Made by a program: the position numbers and the translations under genes
Notes under the pieces: generated by a model
Databases searched by the model: none
Told to the model about the DNA's origin: nothing
The model's input: the letters and a program-made list of their open reading frames with translations, nothing else
Source: B25-G16 sp964549945
GTDB taxonomy: Bacteria > Desulfobacterota > DSM-4660 > Desulfatiglandales > B25-G16
NCBI GenBank assembly: GCA_964549945.1
Contig: CAZJXD010000002.1
Span: 62,001-126,000, forward strand
DNA length: 64,000 bases
Direction: 5' to 3'
Shown: piece after piece, positions 32,793 through 42,657 of the stretch
How the letters are laid out: every line of letters starts with the position of its first letter
How positions within the stretch are numbered: the stretch's first letter is position 1

Positions 32793-34502
32793 TCAGGCCA
32801 ACCCCCCTGCCAATTCCTTGATTCCCCTTACGGGGTCCCCTTGGAAATGAAAGCGAATCACCTTTCTGCCACGTCTTATGAGCGCATGCCGGTCACCTAT
32901 CGCCTGGGCTGCCTTGAGCACTCCAAAGCTCATTGAAGATCCAGGGAAACAGGCCTCATCGGGAATATCCGCGTCGCGCGGAGGATCGGCGGTGAACTGT
33001 AAAAAAAGTCCTTTTCCTTCATCGCCCTTGTGGAGCTGACCCGTTGAGTGCAGAAATCGCGGTCCGAACCCGAGCGTGGTTGCCAGCAGAAATCGGTCAC
33101 GAAGGCTTGTTCTCATGGCTTGCAGTGCGTCAGTAACCTCGGGTGTCGGCTGAAGGTAGGCCTGAAGCGCGATGTAGGCTCCTGACTGCGCGTTATCGAG
33201 AAATCTCGTGAGCGCCTCCGCGGGAGTTCCCGCTGTGATATCCCCGTACACGGCGATATCACCATCGCTCAGGGCCGGCGTTTCAAGGGGGAGCGATCCC
33301 TTTTCCTTATACTCCGCCGCCGCCTCACGGGCCAGGGCCTTTGCTGACTCCACGTCCGGCTGGTCAAAGGGGTTGATGCCCAACCGGTAGCCTGCTATTG
33401 CCACTGCCATCTCCCACAAAAAGAACTGCCCGCCGAGATCATAAGGATCTTTCAGGGACAGGCGAACTACGGGATGTCCCGCACCTATCAGCTCCGCCAC
33501 TGCGCTCTCGTACACCTCATCGCCCTCCAGGTGCATGTATACGAAGAGGCGATCCTCTCCGTAGCTAGCAAGGGAACCAACGCCCTCGCCTACCACAGGC
33601 AGTATCCCCTTATCTTCCTTGCCGGTGCTCTCCGCGATGAGCTGCTCTACCCAATCGCCGAAGTCCTCGATTTGAGGCGAGCTGATCAGTGTTACCTTAT
33701 CCCTGCCTGACTTCGCCAGATCCCCTAATACCACACCGAGGCGTCCTCCGGGGTTTTCTCCCTCCGCTTGACAGTCGCATGCCTCACACTTGCCTGCCAT
33801 GGTCATGGCGCGATCAAGCAGGGCTCCTATATCCATGCCGATGAGCGCTGCGGGAACAAGCCCGAAGTAGGAGAGCGCGGAATAGCGGCCCCCGATGTGC
33901 GGGTCGTTGAGGAAACAATCGCGAAAGCGGCAGCTACGGGCAAGATCGACCAGCGGGGTGCCCGGATCGGTGATGGCGATGAAGTGTTCTCCTGCCCTCT
34001 GCTCGCCCACCGATTCCCTCACCCAGTTGTAGAAGAATTTAAAGAAGGAGAGGGTCTCCACCGTGGTACCGGACTTGGTGGATACGATAAATAGCGTGCG
34101 CGAGGGCGTGAGACTTTCGGCGTAAGCCAATATCGTACCAGGGTCGGTGCTATCGAGCACGGCCAGATCCAGGTATCCCTCTTTCACGCCGAAGGTCTTG
34201 CGGAGGACCTCGGAGGCCAGGCTGGATCCACCCATACCCAGGAGCAAGGCTTCGGTATACCCCTCCTCACGAACTCCTTGTACAAAGGCAGTAATGCGCT
34301 CAACGCTCTCGCCCATCACCTCCGGGCTGTGAAGCCAGCCCAGGCGGTTGGTGATCTCCATGGGCTCTGGCTTCCACACGGTGTGATCGTGGGCCCATAT
34401 GCGGGAAATAATCCTATTGTCCTCTAACTCCTCCAAGGCCTTCTCAACCTTGCGCTGGTAGGGCCCCATGCTGTATTCCACTGCTTTGGCGAGCGCTTTC
34501 AT
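32793..34502 (-). CDS. pgi: Glucose-6-phosphate isomerase (Tal-Pgi-type)
   Basis: The 569-residue SIS-domain isomerase interconverts glucose and fructose 6-phosphates. It has LLLGMGGSSLASEVLR, the sugar-phosphate SIS motif FIVSTKSGTTVETLSFF and GHPVVRLSLKDPYDLGGQFFLWE. It resembles the isomerase half of bifunctional transaldolase/glucose-6-phosphate isomerase proteins, but no transaldolase half is present or encoded nearby. Its ATG overlaps the tkt stop by four bases. Confidence 0.87.
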   Translation of the reverse strand: MKALAKAVEYSMGPYQRKVEKALEELEDNRIISRIWAHDHTVWKPEPMEITNRLGWLHSPEVMGESVERITAFVQGVREEGYTEALLLGMGGSSLASEVLRKTFGVKEGYLDLAVLDSTDPGTILAYAESLTPSRTLFIVSTKSGTTVETLSFFKFFYNWVRESVGEQRAGEHFIAITDPGTPLVDLARSCRFRDCFLNDPHIGGRYSALSYFGLVPAALIGMDIGALLDRAMTMAGKCEACDCQAEGENPGGRLGVVLGDLAKSGRDKVTLISSPQIEDFGDWVEQLIAESTGKEDKGILPVVGEGVGSLASYGEDRLFVYMHLEGDEVYESAVAELIGAGHPVVRLSLKDPYDLGGQFFLWEMAVAIAGYRLGINPFDQPDVESAKALAREAAAEYKEKGSLPLETPALSDGDIAVYGDITAGTPAEALTRFLDNAQSGAYIALQAYLQPTPEVTDALQAMRTSLRDRFLLATTLGFGPRFLHSTGQLHKGDEGKGLFLQFTADPPRDADIPDEACFPGSSMSFGVLKAAQAIGDRHALIRRGRKVIRFHFQGDPVRGIKELAGGLA

Positions 34503-36565
34503 CTACTGCCTCCTTTAAGCAATCCTCTCGCAGCCTGGGCAACGTGCTCAGGGGTGATGCCGAACTTGTCATAGAGTACCGAGGCAGGGGCGCTGGCACC
34601 GAAACTCTCCATGCCTACCACTACTCCCTCCAGGCCCACATAGTGCTCCCAGCCCAGCTTTATGCCGGCCTCAACGGCAACCCGAATCCTCACCGAGGGG
34701 GGCAAGACATCTTCTCGATACTCGGCCGGCTGTTGGTCGAAGATCTCCCAGCTGGGAAGCGAAACGACCCTCACGCCCACGCCCTCCTCGGCGAGTTGTT
34801 TGCCTGCCTCGAGGGCGATATGCGTCTCTGAGCCGGTACCGATTAAGATCACCTCCGGCTCCTCCTTTCCCGACTGCCACAGGATGTAGCCACCGCGGTG
34901 CAGTCCCTCTGCCGGTCCACATTCCGACCGGTCAAGCAACGGTACGCCCTGCCTGGTAAATATAAGGGCCGTAGGTCCATCATCCTTCATCAAGGCGATT
35001 CTCCACGCCTCCACCGTCTCCTCTGCATCAGCGGGACGGATGACGGTCAGGTTGGGGATTGCGCGGAGGTTCATGAGCTGCTCGATGGGCTGATGTGTAG
35101 GGCCATCCTCGCCAAGCCCGATGCTATCATGGGTGAAGATGTAGATGACGCGTGCCTCGGATAGTGCTGATAAACGAATTGGAGGGCGCATGTAATCGGA
35201 GAACACCAGAAACGTGGCGGTATAGGGTATGAATCCCCCGTGCATGGCCATGCCCGTGGCAAGAGCACCCATTGCGTGCTCCCGCACACCGAAGTGCACA
35301 TTGCGCCCTTCGTAGCCCCACTCGCCTCCCACGGCGCCCTGGATACCCTGGTTCGACCTTTCGGGCAGCTGAAAATCGCCGAAGCCCTTGAGCCAAGAGA
35401 AGGTAGAGGGATTGAGATCAGCAGATCCGCCCATGAGCTCCGGAACCTTTGGGGCAAGGGCTTGCAGAACGGCCTCCGATGCCTTTCGGGTCGCGATGCC
35501 CTTGGTCTGCCCTTCAAAGGAGGGAAGCCCTGCGTCCCAACCAGGGGGAAGCTCCCCCTTCATCCTTCGGTTGAATTCCTCGGCCAGCTCCGGATAGGCC
35601 TTGCGGTACCGCGCGAAGCTCTCCTCCCATTCCGCCTTCTTCTCGCTCCCGATGCTCAAGGCCCCTCTGAAATGCGCCGACACGTCCTCTGGGATAAAAA
35701 AATCAGGCTCCACAGGCCAGCCGAGGTTCTCCTTGGCTGCGAGCAGCTCCTCTGTTCCGAGAGGCGAGCCATGGGTCCCGAAGGTGCCCTGCTTGTGTGG
35801 CGCCCCGTACCCGATGACGGTTCGCACTGATATAAGCGAGGGCTTTGAGGTTTCGCCTCTCGCGGCATAGAGCGCGGCATCTATGGCATCGACATCATTT
35901 CCCCCCTCAACCCTCTGCACGTGCCATCCGTATGCCTGAAACCGCATTTCCACGTCCTCGGTGAAGGCAAGGGCCGTTGAACCCGCCAGCGAGATGCGGT
36001 TGTCATCGAACAGCACTATCAATTTCCCTAGACCGAGGTGTCCCGCCAGGGAGCATGCCTCGGAGGATACCCCCTCCATGAGATCGCCGTCGCTGGCGAT
36101 CACATAGCTAAAGTGATCGACAATGCCATTGTCCGGTCGATTGTAGCGAGCCACGAGGTGCGCCTCTGCGAGGGCCATACCTACTGCGTTGCTGATCCCC
36201 TGGCCAAGTGGCCCTGTGGTCACCTCTACTCCTGGCAGAAGATGGCCCTCCGGGTGGCCTGCGGTTCTGCTTCCCCACTGCCGGAAGGAGCGCAGCTCCG
36301 AGAGGGGAAGATCGTAACCGGTGAGATGAAGGAGGGCGTACAACAGCATCGACCCATGGCCAGCCGAGAGGATAAAGCGATCGCGATCTACCCAGTGGGG
36401 ATCAGCGGGGTAGTGCTTGAGATGCCTCGTCCACAGTGTATAGGCCATTGCTGCCGCCCCCATTGGCATTCCTGGATGGCCTGAGTTGGCTTTCTGAACC
36501 GCGTCGGCGGCCAGAAAACGGATGGCGTTGATACATCGTTGGTCGATTGAGGTCTGTTCGTTCAT
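34499..36565 (-). CDS. tkt: Transketolase
   Basis: The 688-residue transketolase transfers two-carbon units between sugar phosphates using thiamine diphosphate. The TPP motif is ASDGDLMEGVSSEACSLAG with FDDNRIS; others are GPLGQGISNAVGMA, THDSIGLGEDGPTHQPIEQ, GVREHAMGALATGMAMHGG and FTRQGVPLL. AAAGGAG precedes the ATG. It is the second gene of the operon and its stop overlaps pgi. Confidence 0.95.
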   Translation of the reverse strand: MNEQTSIDQRCINAIRFLAADAVQKANSGHPGMPMGAAAMAYTLWTRHLKHYPADPHWVDRDRFILSAGHGSMLLYALLHLTGYDLPLSELRSFRQWGSRTAGHPEGHLLPGVEVTTGPLGQGISNAVGMALAEAHLVARYNRPDNGIVDHFSYVIASDGDLMEGVSSEACSLAGHLGLGKLIVLFDDNRISLAGSTALAFTEDVEMRFQAYGWHVQRVEGGNDVDAIDAALYAARGETSKPSLISVRTVIGYGAPHKQGTFGTHGSPLGTEELLAAKENLGWPVEPDFFIPEDVSAHFRGALSIGSEKKAEWEESFARYRKAYPELAEEFNRRMKGELPPGWDAGLPSFEGQTKGIATRKASEAVLQALAPKVPELMGGSADLNPSTFSWLKGFGDFQLPERSNQGIQGAVGGEWGYEGRNVHFGVREHAMGALATGMAMHGGFIPYTATFLVFSDYMRPPIRLSALSEARVIYIFTHDSIGLGEDGPTHQPIEQLMNLRAIPNLTVIRPADAEETVEAWRIALMKDDGPTALIFTRQGVPLLDRSECGPAEGLHRGGYILWQSGKEEPEVILIGTGSETHIALEAGKQLAEEGVGVRVVSLPSWEIFDQQPAEYREDVLPPSVRIRVAVEAGIKLGWEHYVGLEGVVVGMESFGASAPASVLYDKFGITPEHVAQAARGLLKGGSR

Positions 36566-36591
36566 CTCGGCTTCTCCTTTCTAATCCGTCG

Positions 36592-37587
36592 TCACATTCG
36601 AGTTATCCCCAGCCCACAAAGCGCTGCACCCATAAGCGCGATCTTGGGGTTACAAATCACATGCACGGGTATCCTGGATACCAGCTCTGAAAAACGCCCC
36701 TTGTTCGTGAAGTGCTTCATGAAGGCTCCGCCATCGAGCAGTGATATAATGCGCGGGGGAATGCCCCCACCGAGGTACACCCCTCCGGTTGCCATCACCT
36801 TAAGCGCGAGATTTCCCGCCTCGGCCCCAAGGGCGGATATAAAGATTTCAAGCGTAGCGTTGCACAGCTCACATCTCCTCTCATTGTTGAGCGCCGTATT
36901 TACGATAACAGGGGTTGGATCATCCGCCGAGCTCAGTTGCTCGGCAACCCAATCCCGCTCCTTCGCGTAGCCTCTTTCCTTGAGAAAGGCATACACGTTG
37001 GGCACCCCCTGGCCTGAGCATATGCGCTCAAAGCTCACGTGCCCGAACTTGCGCTGAAGATATCTCAGCAGGTCTATCTCTAAGTCTCCGTTTGGCCCGA
37101 AATCGGCATGTCCACCCTCTGAGGGGTATGCACGGTACCGTTCGCCGTCCCATATAAGAAACGCCTCCCCAAGCCCCGTGCCCGGCGCGATCACGGCCAA
37201 GGTAGCCCGGGGAACCTGAACTCCCTCGTTGAGGGTATGTAAATCCTCCCTTTCAAGCAGGGTCACCCCATATGCGGTAGCCTCCAGATCGTTAATGAGC
37301 GTCGCGGAATCTACATGGATCATCTGCCTTAACCGGGCCTCCTCGATCACCCACGGCAGGTTCGTGATCCTCGCCCGGCCGGTGAGCACAGGACCTGGGA
37401 CACCGAAGATCGCGCGCTCGATCTCGATTGAGGCCTGTGAGAGGAACTCGCTCACCAATTCCTCCAGGCTCGCGTATCGAGTGCTGTGGAACGTGGACTC
37501 AATGAGGGATTTTCGAGGCCCACCGTCTGTTGAGTAAATGCCCAGGTTCGTCTTGGTACCGCCAATGTCACCTGCTAACAACAACAT
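36592..37587 (-). CDS. glk: Glucokinase
   Basis: The 331-residue glucokinase of the bacterial Glk (ROK-unrelated, PF02685) family phosphorylates glucose with ATP. Motifs are LAGDIGGTKTNLGIY, the LINDLEATAYGV catalytic Asp, IAPGTGLGEAFLIW, YPSEGGHADFGP, and GGVYLGGGIPPRI. It is the first gene of the operon, so glucose 6-phosphate is fed directly to zwf and pgi. The intergenic gap to the divergent rarD-like gene (37588-37749) should hold the promoters; no clear box was identified. Confidence 0.93.
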   Translation of the reverse strand: MLLLAGDIGGTKTNLGIYSTDGGPRKSLIESTFHSTRYASLEELVSEFLSQASIEIERAIFGVPGPVLTGRARITNLPWVIEEARLRQMIHVDSATLINDLEATAYGVTLLEREDLHTLNEGVQVPRATLAVIAPGTGLGEAFLIWDGERYRAYPSEGGHADFGPNGDLEIDLLRYLQRKFGHVSFERICSGQGVPNVYAFLKERGYAKERDWVAEQLSSADDPTPVIVNTALNNERRCELCNATLEIFISALGAEAGNLALKVMATGGVYLGGGIPPRIISLLDGGAFMKHFTNKGRFSELVSRIPVHVICNPKIALMGAALCGLGITRM

Positions 37588-37749
37588 TTAAATCCCTTCT
37601 TGGCGAGGTTTCTTAATCGCTCCACTCATGGGTCGCAGGGATAAACCATGCCTATCTTCCGGAATTCCTATCACATTTTTGCTGCAAAGGGGAATTATTT
37701 CCCCTATAGTTGCCGAAAAATCCATTAACTCAGCGAGGATAATCGAGGG

Positions 37750-38637
37750 GTGGATAGAACAACCTCAGGAACAGTAACAACCATCAGCGCATTTCTCATG
37801 TGGGGATTTTTTCCCATATACTGGAAGACCCTGAGGCACGTACCTTCAACTCAGATCATAGCACATCGCGTAATCTGGTCACTGGCGTTTGTAGTAATAT
37901 TGCTCTTCATCCAGGGCCGCTGGAGGGAGACCAAGATCCTCGTCCCATTCTACCCGAACACCCTCATATTCATCGTCACCGCATTCATACTCGGAAGCAA
38001 CTGGTTAACGTATATCTGGGCGATCAACTCAGATCAGCTTGTCGAATCAAGCCTGGGATATTTCATCAATCCCCTTGTGAATGTCTTTCTGGGTATGGTC
38101 TTCCTGCGGGAACGCCTCTATCGGTGGCAGGTGCTCTCGTTGATACTCGCGCTCATGGGAGTGCTTTTTCTGGTTTTCCAATACGGCCGTATTCCTTGGA
38201 TCGCGCTCGTGCTTGCCTTTACCTTCGGGACCTATGGTTTGCTCCGAAAAACATCCAGAGCAGGGTCAATGGTTGGCTTGTTTTTCGATACCTCACTCCT
38301 CTCACCCATTTTCTTCGCCTACCTCATAATCCTCCATGCTCATGGATCAGGCGCTTTTCTTTGCATTGACCGAAGAACCGATATACTGCTCATGGGATCA
38401 GGTATCGTCACTGCCGTACCATTGCTTCTCTTCGTCCACGGTGCACGGAGGATAACCTACTCGGCAGTGGGGTTCTTTCAATATATCACCCCAACGGCAC
38501 AGTTACTCATCGGGGTATTTCTTTACGAAGAACCATTCACCTCGACACATGCTATCTCCTTTGGCCTCGTATGGGTGGCAATCGCGATCTACTCCTACTC
38601 GATCCTTGCCCTGTACAGGAGACCTTTTTCAACATAA
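37750..38637 (+). CDS. rarD: RarD-family EamA transporter
   Basis: The 295-residue protein has ten hydrophobic segments of the EamA/DMT fold and the RarD-specific features MWGFFPIYWKTLRHVP near the N-terminus, AHRVIWSLAF, and NSDQLVESSLGYFINPLVNV in the middle, with the C-terminal GFFQYITPTAQLLIGVFLYEEPF. It is an inner-membrane permease of unknown substrate. The start is GTG 37750 after GAGGGG. It is divergent from the pentose phosphate operon. Confidence 0.88.
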   Translation: MDRTTSGTVTTISAFLMWGFFPIYWKTLRHVPSTQIIAHRVIWSLAFVVILLFIQGRWRETKILVPFYPNTLIFIVTAFILGSNWLTYIWAINSDQLVESSLGYFINPLVNVFLGMVFLRERLYRWQVLSLILALMGVLFLVFQYGRIPWIALVLAFTFGTYGLLRKTSRAGSMVGLFFDTSLLSPIFFAYLIILHAHGSGAFLCIDRRTDILLMGSGIVTAVPLLLFVHGARRITYSAVGFFQYITPTAQLLIGVFLYEEPFTSTHAISFGLVWVAIAIYSYSILALYRRPFST

Positions 38638-38691
38638 GGGAGAGGAACATACTCCCTTGGCAAAGCTAAAGGGGACGGAATAACGCTATCG

Positions 38692-38808
38692 GTGAGAGAA
38701 TCCCAAACAGACGAAATCATCCCTCACTCAAGTGGCGGAACCGACCACTGGAGCATATTCTTCCTTCTCTCGGGTATCATCTTCGTGATCCTCTTGGGCC
38801 TTACCTAA
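38692..38808 (+). CDS. Possible 38-residue single-membrane-span peptide
   Basis: A GTG-started frame encodes a polar start (SSGGTDHW) and a single hydrophobic segment SIFFLLSGIIFVILLGLT ending at the stop. It has no good ribosome-binding site and I do not recognise a family. It could be a fragment of a larger gene; low confidence. Confidence 0.22.
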   Translation: MRESQTDEIIPHSSGGTDHWSIFFLLSGIIFVILLGLT

Positions 38809-38861
38809 ACCTTGATTGAAATCCTGAGAAATGGCGGGATGCCGAGGAGATCGACAGGAGT

Positions 38862-39770
38862 TCAATTATTCTCTTTGACTACCTCGTTGAGCGCGTCAGC
38901 TATATCTGGATACTGAAAAACGAAGCCTTTATCAACCAGCTTGGCCGGGAGAACCCTCTGGCCTTTGAGGAGCATTGTCCCGAATTCCCCCAGGATCAGC
39001 CGAACCGCGAAGGCCGGTGCCCTCAGAAATGAAGGCCGCGACAGCGACTTTCCCAAGGCCTTGGCCAACTGCCTATTGCGAACCGGGTTGGGGGAGCAGA
39101 TGTTTACCGGACCAGCAATATCTTCATTGTCGAGGATAAACAGAAATGCCCTCATCAGGTCTTCCATGTGTACCCATGAGAACCACTGCTCACCGCTTCC
39201 CAACGGCCCTCCAATGTAGCTTCTAAACAGAGGGATCATCTGACCCAGCGCACCTCCTGTCTTGCCCAAAACGATACCGAAACGCGTTACTGCCACTCGA
39301 ATGCCCTTGTCAGCCGCCCTGGCTGCCTCGCCCTCCCAGTCAACGCACACCCTGGCGAGAAAATCATCGCCTGGTCCATCCCCCTCCGTGAGCTCCTCAT
39401 CGCCCCTGAAACCGTAGTACCCCACCGCGGATGTGCTGCACAAGAGCCTGCTGCTATCCCTTTGCAAGGCCTCCACCACGTTGCTGGTTGTCCGTATCCG
39501 GCTATCGTAGATGAGCCTTTTCCTCTCCTCCGTCCATCGGGAAAAAATCGAGGCCCCCGCCAGGTTAATCACGGCATCCTGTCTTTCAGCCTGATCCTGC
39601 CACCTTCCCCTGAGGCTGGTATCAGCGGATATATACCTGACTCCCGGAGGCGTAGAAGGCCTGGGACGGGGCGAATGATCCACGATCGTAACGGCGTTCC
39701 CCCTCTCAAGGAGCCTGATGGAAAGCTGGGTGCCGATAAATCCAAGGCCTCCGGTGATAAGGACGTTCAT
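38862..39770 (-). CDS. TIGR01777-family SDR epimerase (YfcH-like)
   Basis: The 302-residue protein has an NAD(P)-binding start MNVLITGGLGFIGTQLSIRL, then VINLAGASIFSRWTEERK, the SAVGYYG segment with YxxxG rather than classic YxxxK, and RFGIVLGKTGGALGQM. The conserved VNICSPNPVRNRQLAKALG and a PAFAVRLILGEFGTMLLKGQR tail (family DUF1731) place it with YfcH/SulA-like epimerases. Substrate unknown. It follows the universal stress protein gene by nine bases. Confidence 0.87.
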   Translation of the reverse strand: MNVLITGGLGFIGTQLSIRLLERGNAVTIVDHSPRPRPSTPPGVRYISADTSLRGRWQDQAERQDAVINLAGASIFSRWTEERKRLIYDSRIRTTSNVVEALQRDSSRLLCSTSAVGYYGFRGDEELTEGDGPGDDFLARVCVDWEGEAARAADKGIRVAVTRFGIVLGKTGGALGQMIPLFRSYIGGPLGSGEQWFSWVHMEDLMRAFLFILDNEDIAGPVNICSPNPVRNRQLAKALGKSLSRPSFLRAPAFAVRLILGEFGTMLLKGQRVLPAKLVDKGFVFQYPDIADALNEVVKENN

Positions 39771-39779
39771 GCGGATCTC

Positions 39780-40694
39780 CTACAACTTCAGAAGCGCTTC
39801 GAGAAGGCTCATGCCGGTACCTTTCTTCTTCACCGCCATAAGGGGAACGGTGGTGGATTCAATGAGGTGTTCCGTGACGCTCCCGAGCAATACACCTGCG
39901 CCGGCCTTTCTCCCCCTGGCACCAATGACCACTAGGGAGATCCCGCGCTCCTTTGTCACCTCCTCGATCCCCCGGTACTCCTTCTTCTCCAGCCTGAATA
40001 TGGGAACTGCGGTAAGGCCTTTCAGGTTGACTTTTTTGATAAACTCCCCATAGTACTTCTCCGCGTGGCCCTTCATGATCTCTGCAAACTGCTCGTAGCT
40101 CTTCCCTGTCTTATAATAACCCATGGGTACGCTGTAAACATGGAGGCAGTAGATCTCCTGAATCCCGGTAGCGGCCAAGCCAATGGCCACGGCTGTTTCC
40201 ATTGCATCGAGGGAGTTATCCGAAAAATCCACGGGAACGAGGATATTGGTGAACCATGCCTTGCTCCCCTCGGGCACGAACAGCACTGAACATGGAGCCT
40301 TACGGGCGAGTTTCTCGAACAGGGTCCCCTTTGCCGTGGGCTCCTGTCGCTTCCTCATCACAATGAGATCGATGTCCTCTTCCTTGGCCTTGCGCAGGAA
40401 CTCGATCAATGGCGAGCCCTCAACTATCTCATAGCTGATCCGGGTGTCAGGGTGGCCATCGAAGTATTCATGAACCAGTGCCTCCATCTCCCCCCTCCCG
40501 TATTCATCAACCGGTTGAAGGAGATCTGGATACTCCGCAAGGAGATCCTCTGGGATGTCCGCTCTGCTCCCTACATGGAGAAACAGAACTTTTTCCGATT
40601 TAGCCAGCCTGCTAATCATTGCAGCGTAACGTATTGAGGCACCATCTTGGTGGGCAAAGGAAATCCCTACTAAGAGGCGTTTGAATCGATACAT
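39780..40694 (-). CDS. Tandem universal stress protein
   Basis: The protein has about 304 residues and two UspA-fold domains. The first starts MYRFKRLLVGISF and the second NILVPVDFSDNSLDAMETA, ending LVVIGARGRKAGAGVLLGSVTEHLIESTTVPLMAVK, which contains the ATP-binding G2xG9G(S/T) pattern; in the first domain this pattern is degenerate. I use ATG 40694 after AAAGGAG instead of the upstream in-frame ATG at 40712. It is co-transcribed with the SDR epimerase. Confidence 0.87.
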   Translation of the reverse strand: MYRFKRLLVGISFAHQDGASIRYAAMISRLAKSEKVLFLHVGSRADIPEDLLAEYPDLLQPVDEYGRGEMEALVHEYFDGHPDTRISYEIVEGSPLIEFLRKAKEEDIDLIVMRKRQEPTAKGTLFEKLARKAPCSVLFVPEGSKAWFTNILVPVDFSDNSLDAMETAVAIGLAATGIQEIYCLHVYSVPMGYYKTGKSYEQFAEIMKGHAEKYYGEFIKKVNLKGLTAVPIFRLEKKEYRGIEEVTKERGISLVVIGARGRKAGAGVLLGSVTEHLIESTTVPLMAVKKKGTGMSLLEALLKL

Positions 40695-41112
40695 ATCCGA
40701 CTCCTTTCTCATCTCCCGCAGTTCTGATGGATTTTGCTCTGGGTGTTCTCGATAAATCTAGCCATAAACCCTTCATTCATGAGTCCTTCAGGCCCCAGCG
40801 ACAATGGTATACAGGCGCAAGGTTTGGGACTAAGGCGTCATTATGCTCGTCTCTGGCGTGAGGGAAGTATAAAATAGGGGCTGGTGAGAGTCAACCTGCA
40901 ATGGGCGTAAACGAACGCAGCGCCAGTCCTCTATCACTTCCATGCTATCACGAACTATCAGGTCCTCACCTCCTTCTTGCCCCAAGGATCTTCACGATCC
41001 TTCGGAATGGCACTTGCGTATACGATCACTGTTGGGTTACAGTAAAGGCGAAAAGACTTCATTAACCTCTTCAATCCACTGGATTACATGGCGAAGCCTG
41101 GAAGGCTGAATA
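40695..41112. other. Divergent intergenic region with a palindrome
   Basis: The gap separates the universal stress protein (reverse) and the LarA-like gene (forward). AAGGATC at 40984-40990 and GATCCTT at 40996-41002 form a perfect 7-bp stem with a 5-base loop; it may be an operator. There is no gene. No convincing -35/-10 pair was found. Confidence 0.4.
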
Positions 41113-42426
41113 ATGAAACTATTCGATGAGAGGCGCATGATGAACTCCTATATCAACTACGAGGGCAATAAGATCCATTTTTCACTCCCAAGTGGTTGGA
41201 TTTCGATTGTCGATGAAGATAGGCCACCTGTTCCGGGGGTTTCCGATCCGTTGAGGGAAATCAGCTATGCCCTTGACAATCCCATTGGATCACCGAGGAT
41301 TGAGGAACTCGCCCGTCCTGGCATGGATGCGGTACTGCTTTTCGATGATCTCCAGCGCCCCACACCCGCCCACCTCGCCCTGCCTGAGATCATGAATCGC
41401 CTCAACCGGGCAGGCATTCCAGACGAGCGGATCACTGGCATATGTGCAGTGGGAACTCATCCGATCCCCACCATGGATCAACTGAACCTCAAGGCCGGGA
41501 ATGATGCCTTCACTCGTTTGAGCGGCCGCTTGTTCTCCCATGATCCCCATTCCAAAGACAATATCATTATCGGAAGGACCCACCGTGGGACAGTAGTTGA
41601 GGTGAACCAGCGCGTTGCGTTCGCCGATTTGATCATCGGCCTGGGGGAGTGCATGCCGCATCCTGTGGCTGGATTCGGCGGCGGATGTAAGATTATAATG
41701 CCCGGGGTATGCTCCTATCGCTCGGTGGCCGATCATCATTTCACCTGGATGCGACATCGAAACAGCAGGGTGAACCTCCTAGACGGCAATCCCTTCTACG
41801 AGGAGAGCGTTGATGCAGGACGTCTATCTCGCCTGGCCTTCAAGCTCGATCTCATTATCAACGAGAAGAAAGAAGTGATCCAGGCATTTGCGGGAGACCC
41901 GGTTGAGGAGCACAAGGAGGCCTCCCGATACGCCGAATCCCTCTACCGCGTTTCCCTGCCCAAGCTCGCCGATGTAACGATTGCATCGGCGTTTCCTCTC
42001 GAGGTAGGGGTTCAGGCAACAAAGGCCCTGGACATGGCAGCCTTCTGCACTCGAGCAGGGGGAACTATCGTGTGGGTCGCACCACAGAAAGAGGCCGGCC
42101 CTATTATGCCGCTTATCCGGGAGATGGGGAGCTCAGAGAGCGCGAGCGACTTCCACCGCCGCCTGATCGAAGGCGATGTGCCCGATCACCTGAAAGCCTT
42201 TGGCATCTCATATATCATGCAGGTCGTATACTACAAGGAAAAGTCCGAGAAGTTCCAGGTCTTCCACGTGACCGAGGGCCTCTCCGCCGAACAGGTAGCC
42301 ACCATGAGATTCTCATACTGCCCGAACCTTCGGGAGGCTATCAATCGAATCTCCGAAACAATGCCCAAGGCTGATGTAGCCATTTTCCCGTCGGGGGGCA
42401 CCATTATTCCGGAAGTGCAGCGATAA
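41113..42426 (+). CDS. LarA-like (DUF2088) nickel-pincer racemase homologue
   Basis: The 437-residue protein has LLFDDLQRPTPAHLALPEI (family DDxTRPTP), GTHPIPTMDQL, a SHDPHSKD segment and the GGGCKIIMPGVCSYRSVADHH motif. LarA covalently binds a nickel pincer cofactor through a Lys in this region. Homologues racemise lactate or other 2-hydroxyacids. None of the cofactor-synthesis genes larB, larC or larE is nearby. The GlcD-like oxidase at 1371 also acts on 2-hydroxyacids but is far away. Confidence 0.8.
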   Translation: MKLFDERRMMNSYINYEGNKIHFSLPSGWISIVDEDRPPVPGVSDPLREISYALDNPIGSPRIEELARPGMDAVLLFDDLQRPTPAHLALPEIMNRLNRAGIPDERITGICAVGTHPIPTMDQLNLKAGNDAFTRLSGRLFSHDPHSKDNIIIGRTHRGTVVEVNQRVAFADLIIGLGECMPHPVAGFGGGCKIIMPGVCSYRSVADHHFTWMRHRNSRVNLLDGNPFYEESVDAGRLSRLAFKLDLIINEKKEVIQAFAGDPVEEHKEASRYAESLYRVSLPKLADVTIASAFPLEVGVQATKALDMAAFCTRAGGTIVWVAPQKEAGPIMPLIREMGSSESASDFHRRLIEGDVPDHLKAFGISYIMQVVYYKEKSEKFQVFHVTEGLSAEQVATMRFSYCPNLREAINRISETMPKADVAIFPSGGTIIPEVQR

Positions 42427-42538
42427 CGCCCCCGCCCAAGGGACAAGGAATCATGGCACTCTTGAAAAATTAAACCTGTACCATCCGATCTTATCTCTAC
42501 ACATGCGAAACGAGAAAACCAGATCAACAATATGCATA

Positions 42539-42568
42539 TTGACTTGTACATCACAATATGGGTATACT
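42539..42568 (+). promoter_or_regulatory. Predicted sigma-70-type promoter for FHA/MBL genes
   Basis: TTGACT at 42539-42544 and TATACT at 42563-42568 are separated by 18 bases, a good match. It lies 90 bases upstream of the FHA gene. Confidence 0.45.
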
Positions 42569-42657
42569 CTCGCACCGTACACCACAATGCACTCGGAGAA
42601 CTAGAAAAGGCCATAAGAAAGAAGGCCACCTTACCAGACCAATAGCCCCATATCAAG

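Noticed and set aside
35240..35830. 196-codon forward frame opposite transketolase
   Set aside because: It is the complement of conserved tkt codons in a GC-rich gene; the transketolase motifs fix the real strand.
37800..38369. 189-codon forward frame inside the rarD-like gene
   Set aside because: It is another frame of a well-supported membrane protein and lacks its own start signal.
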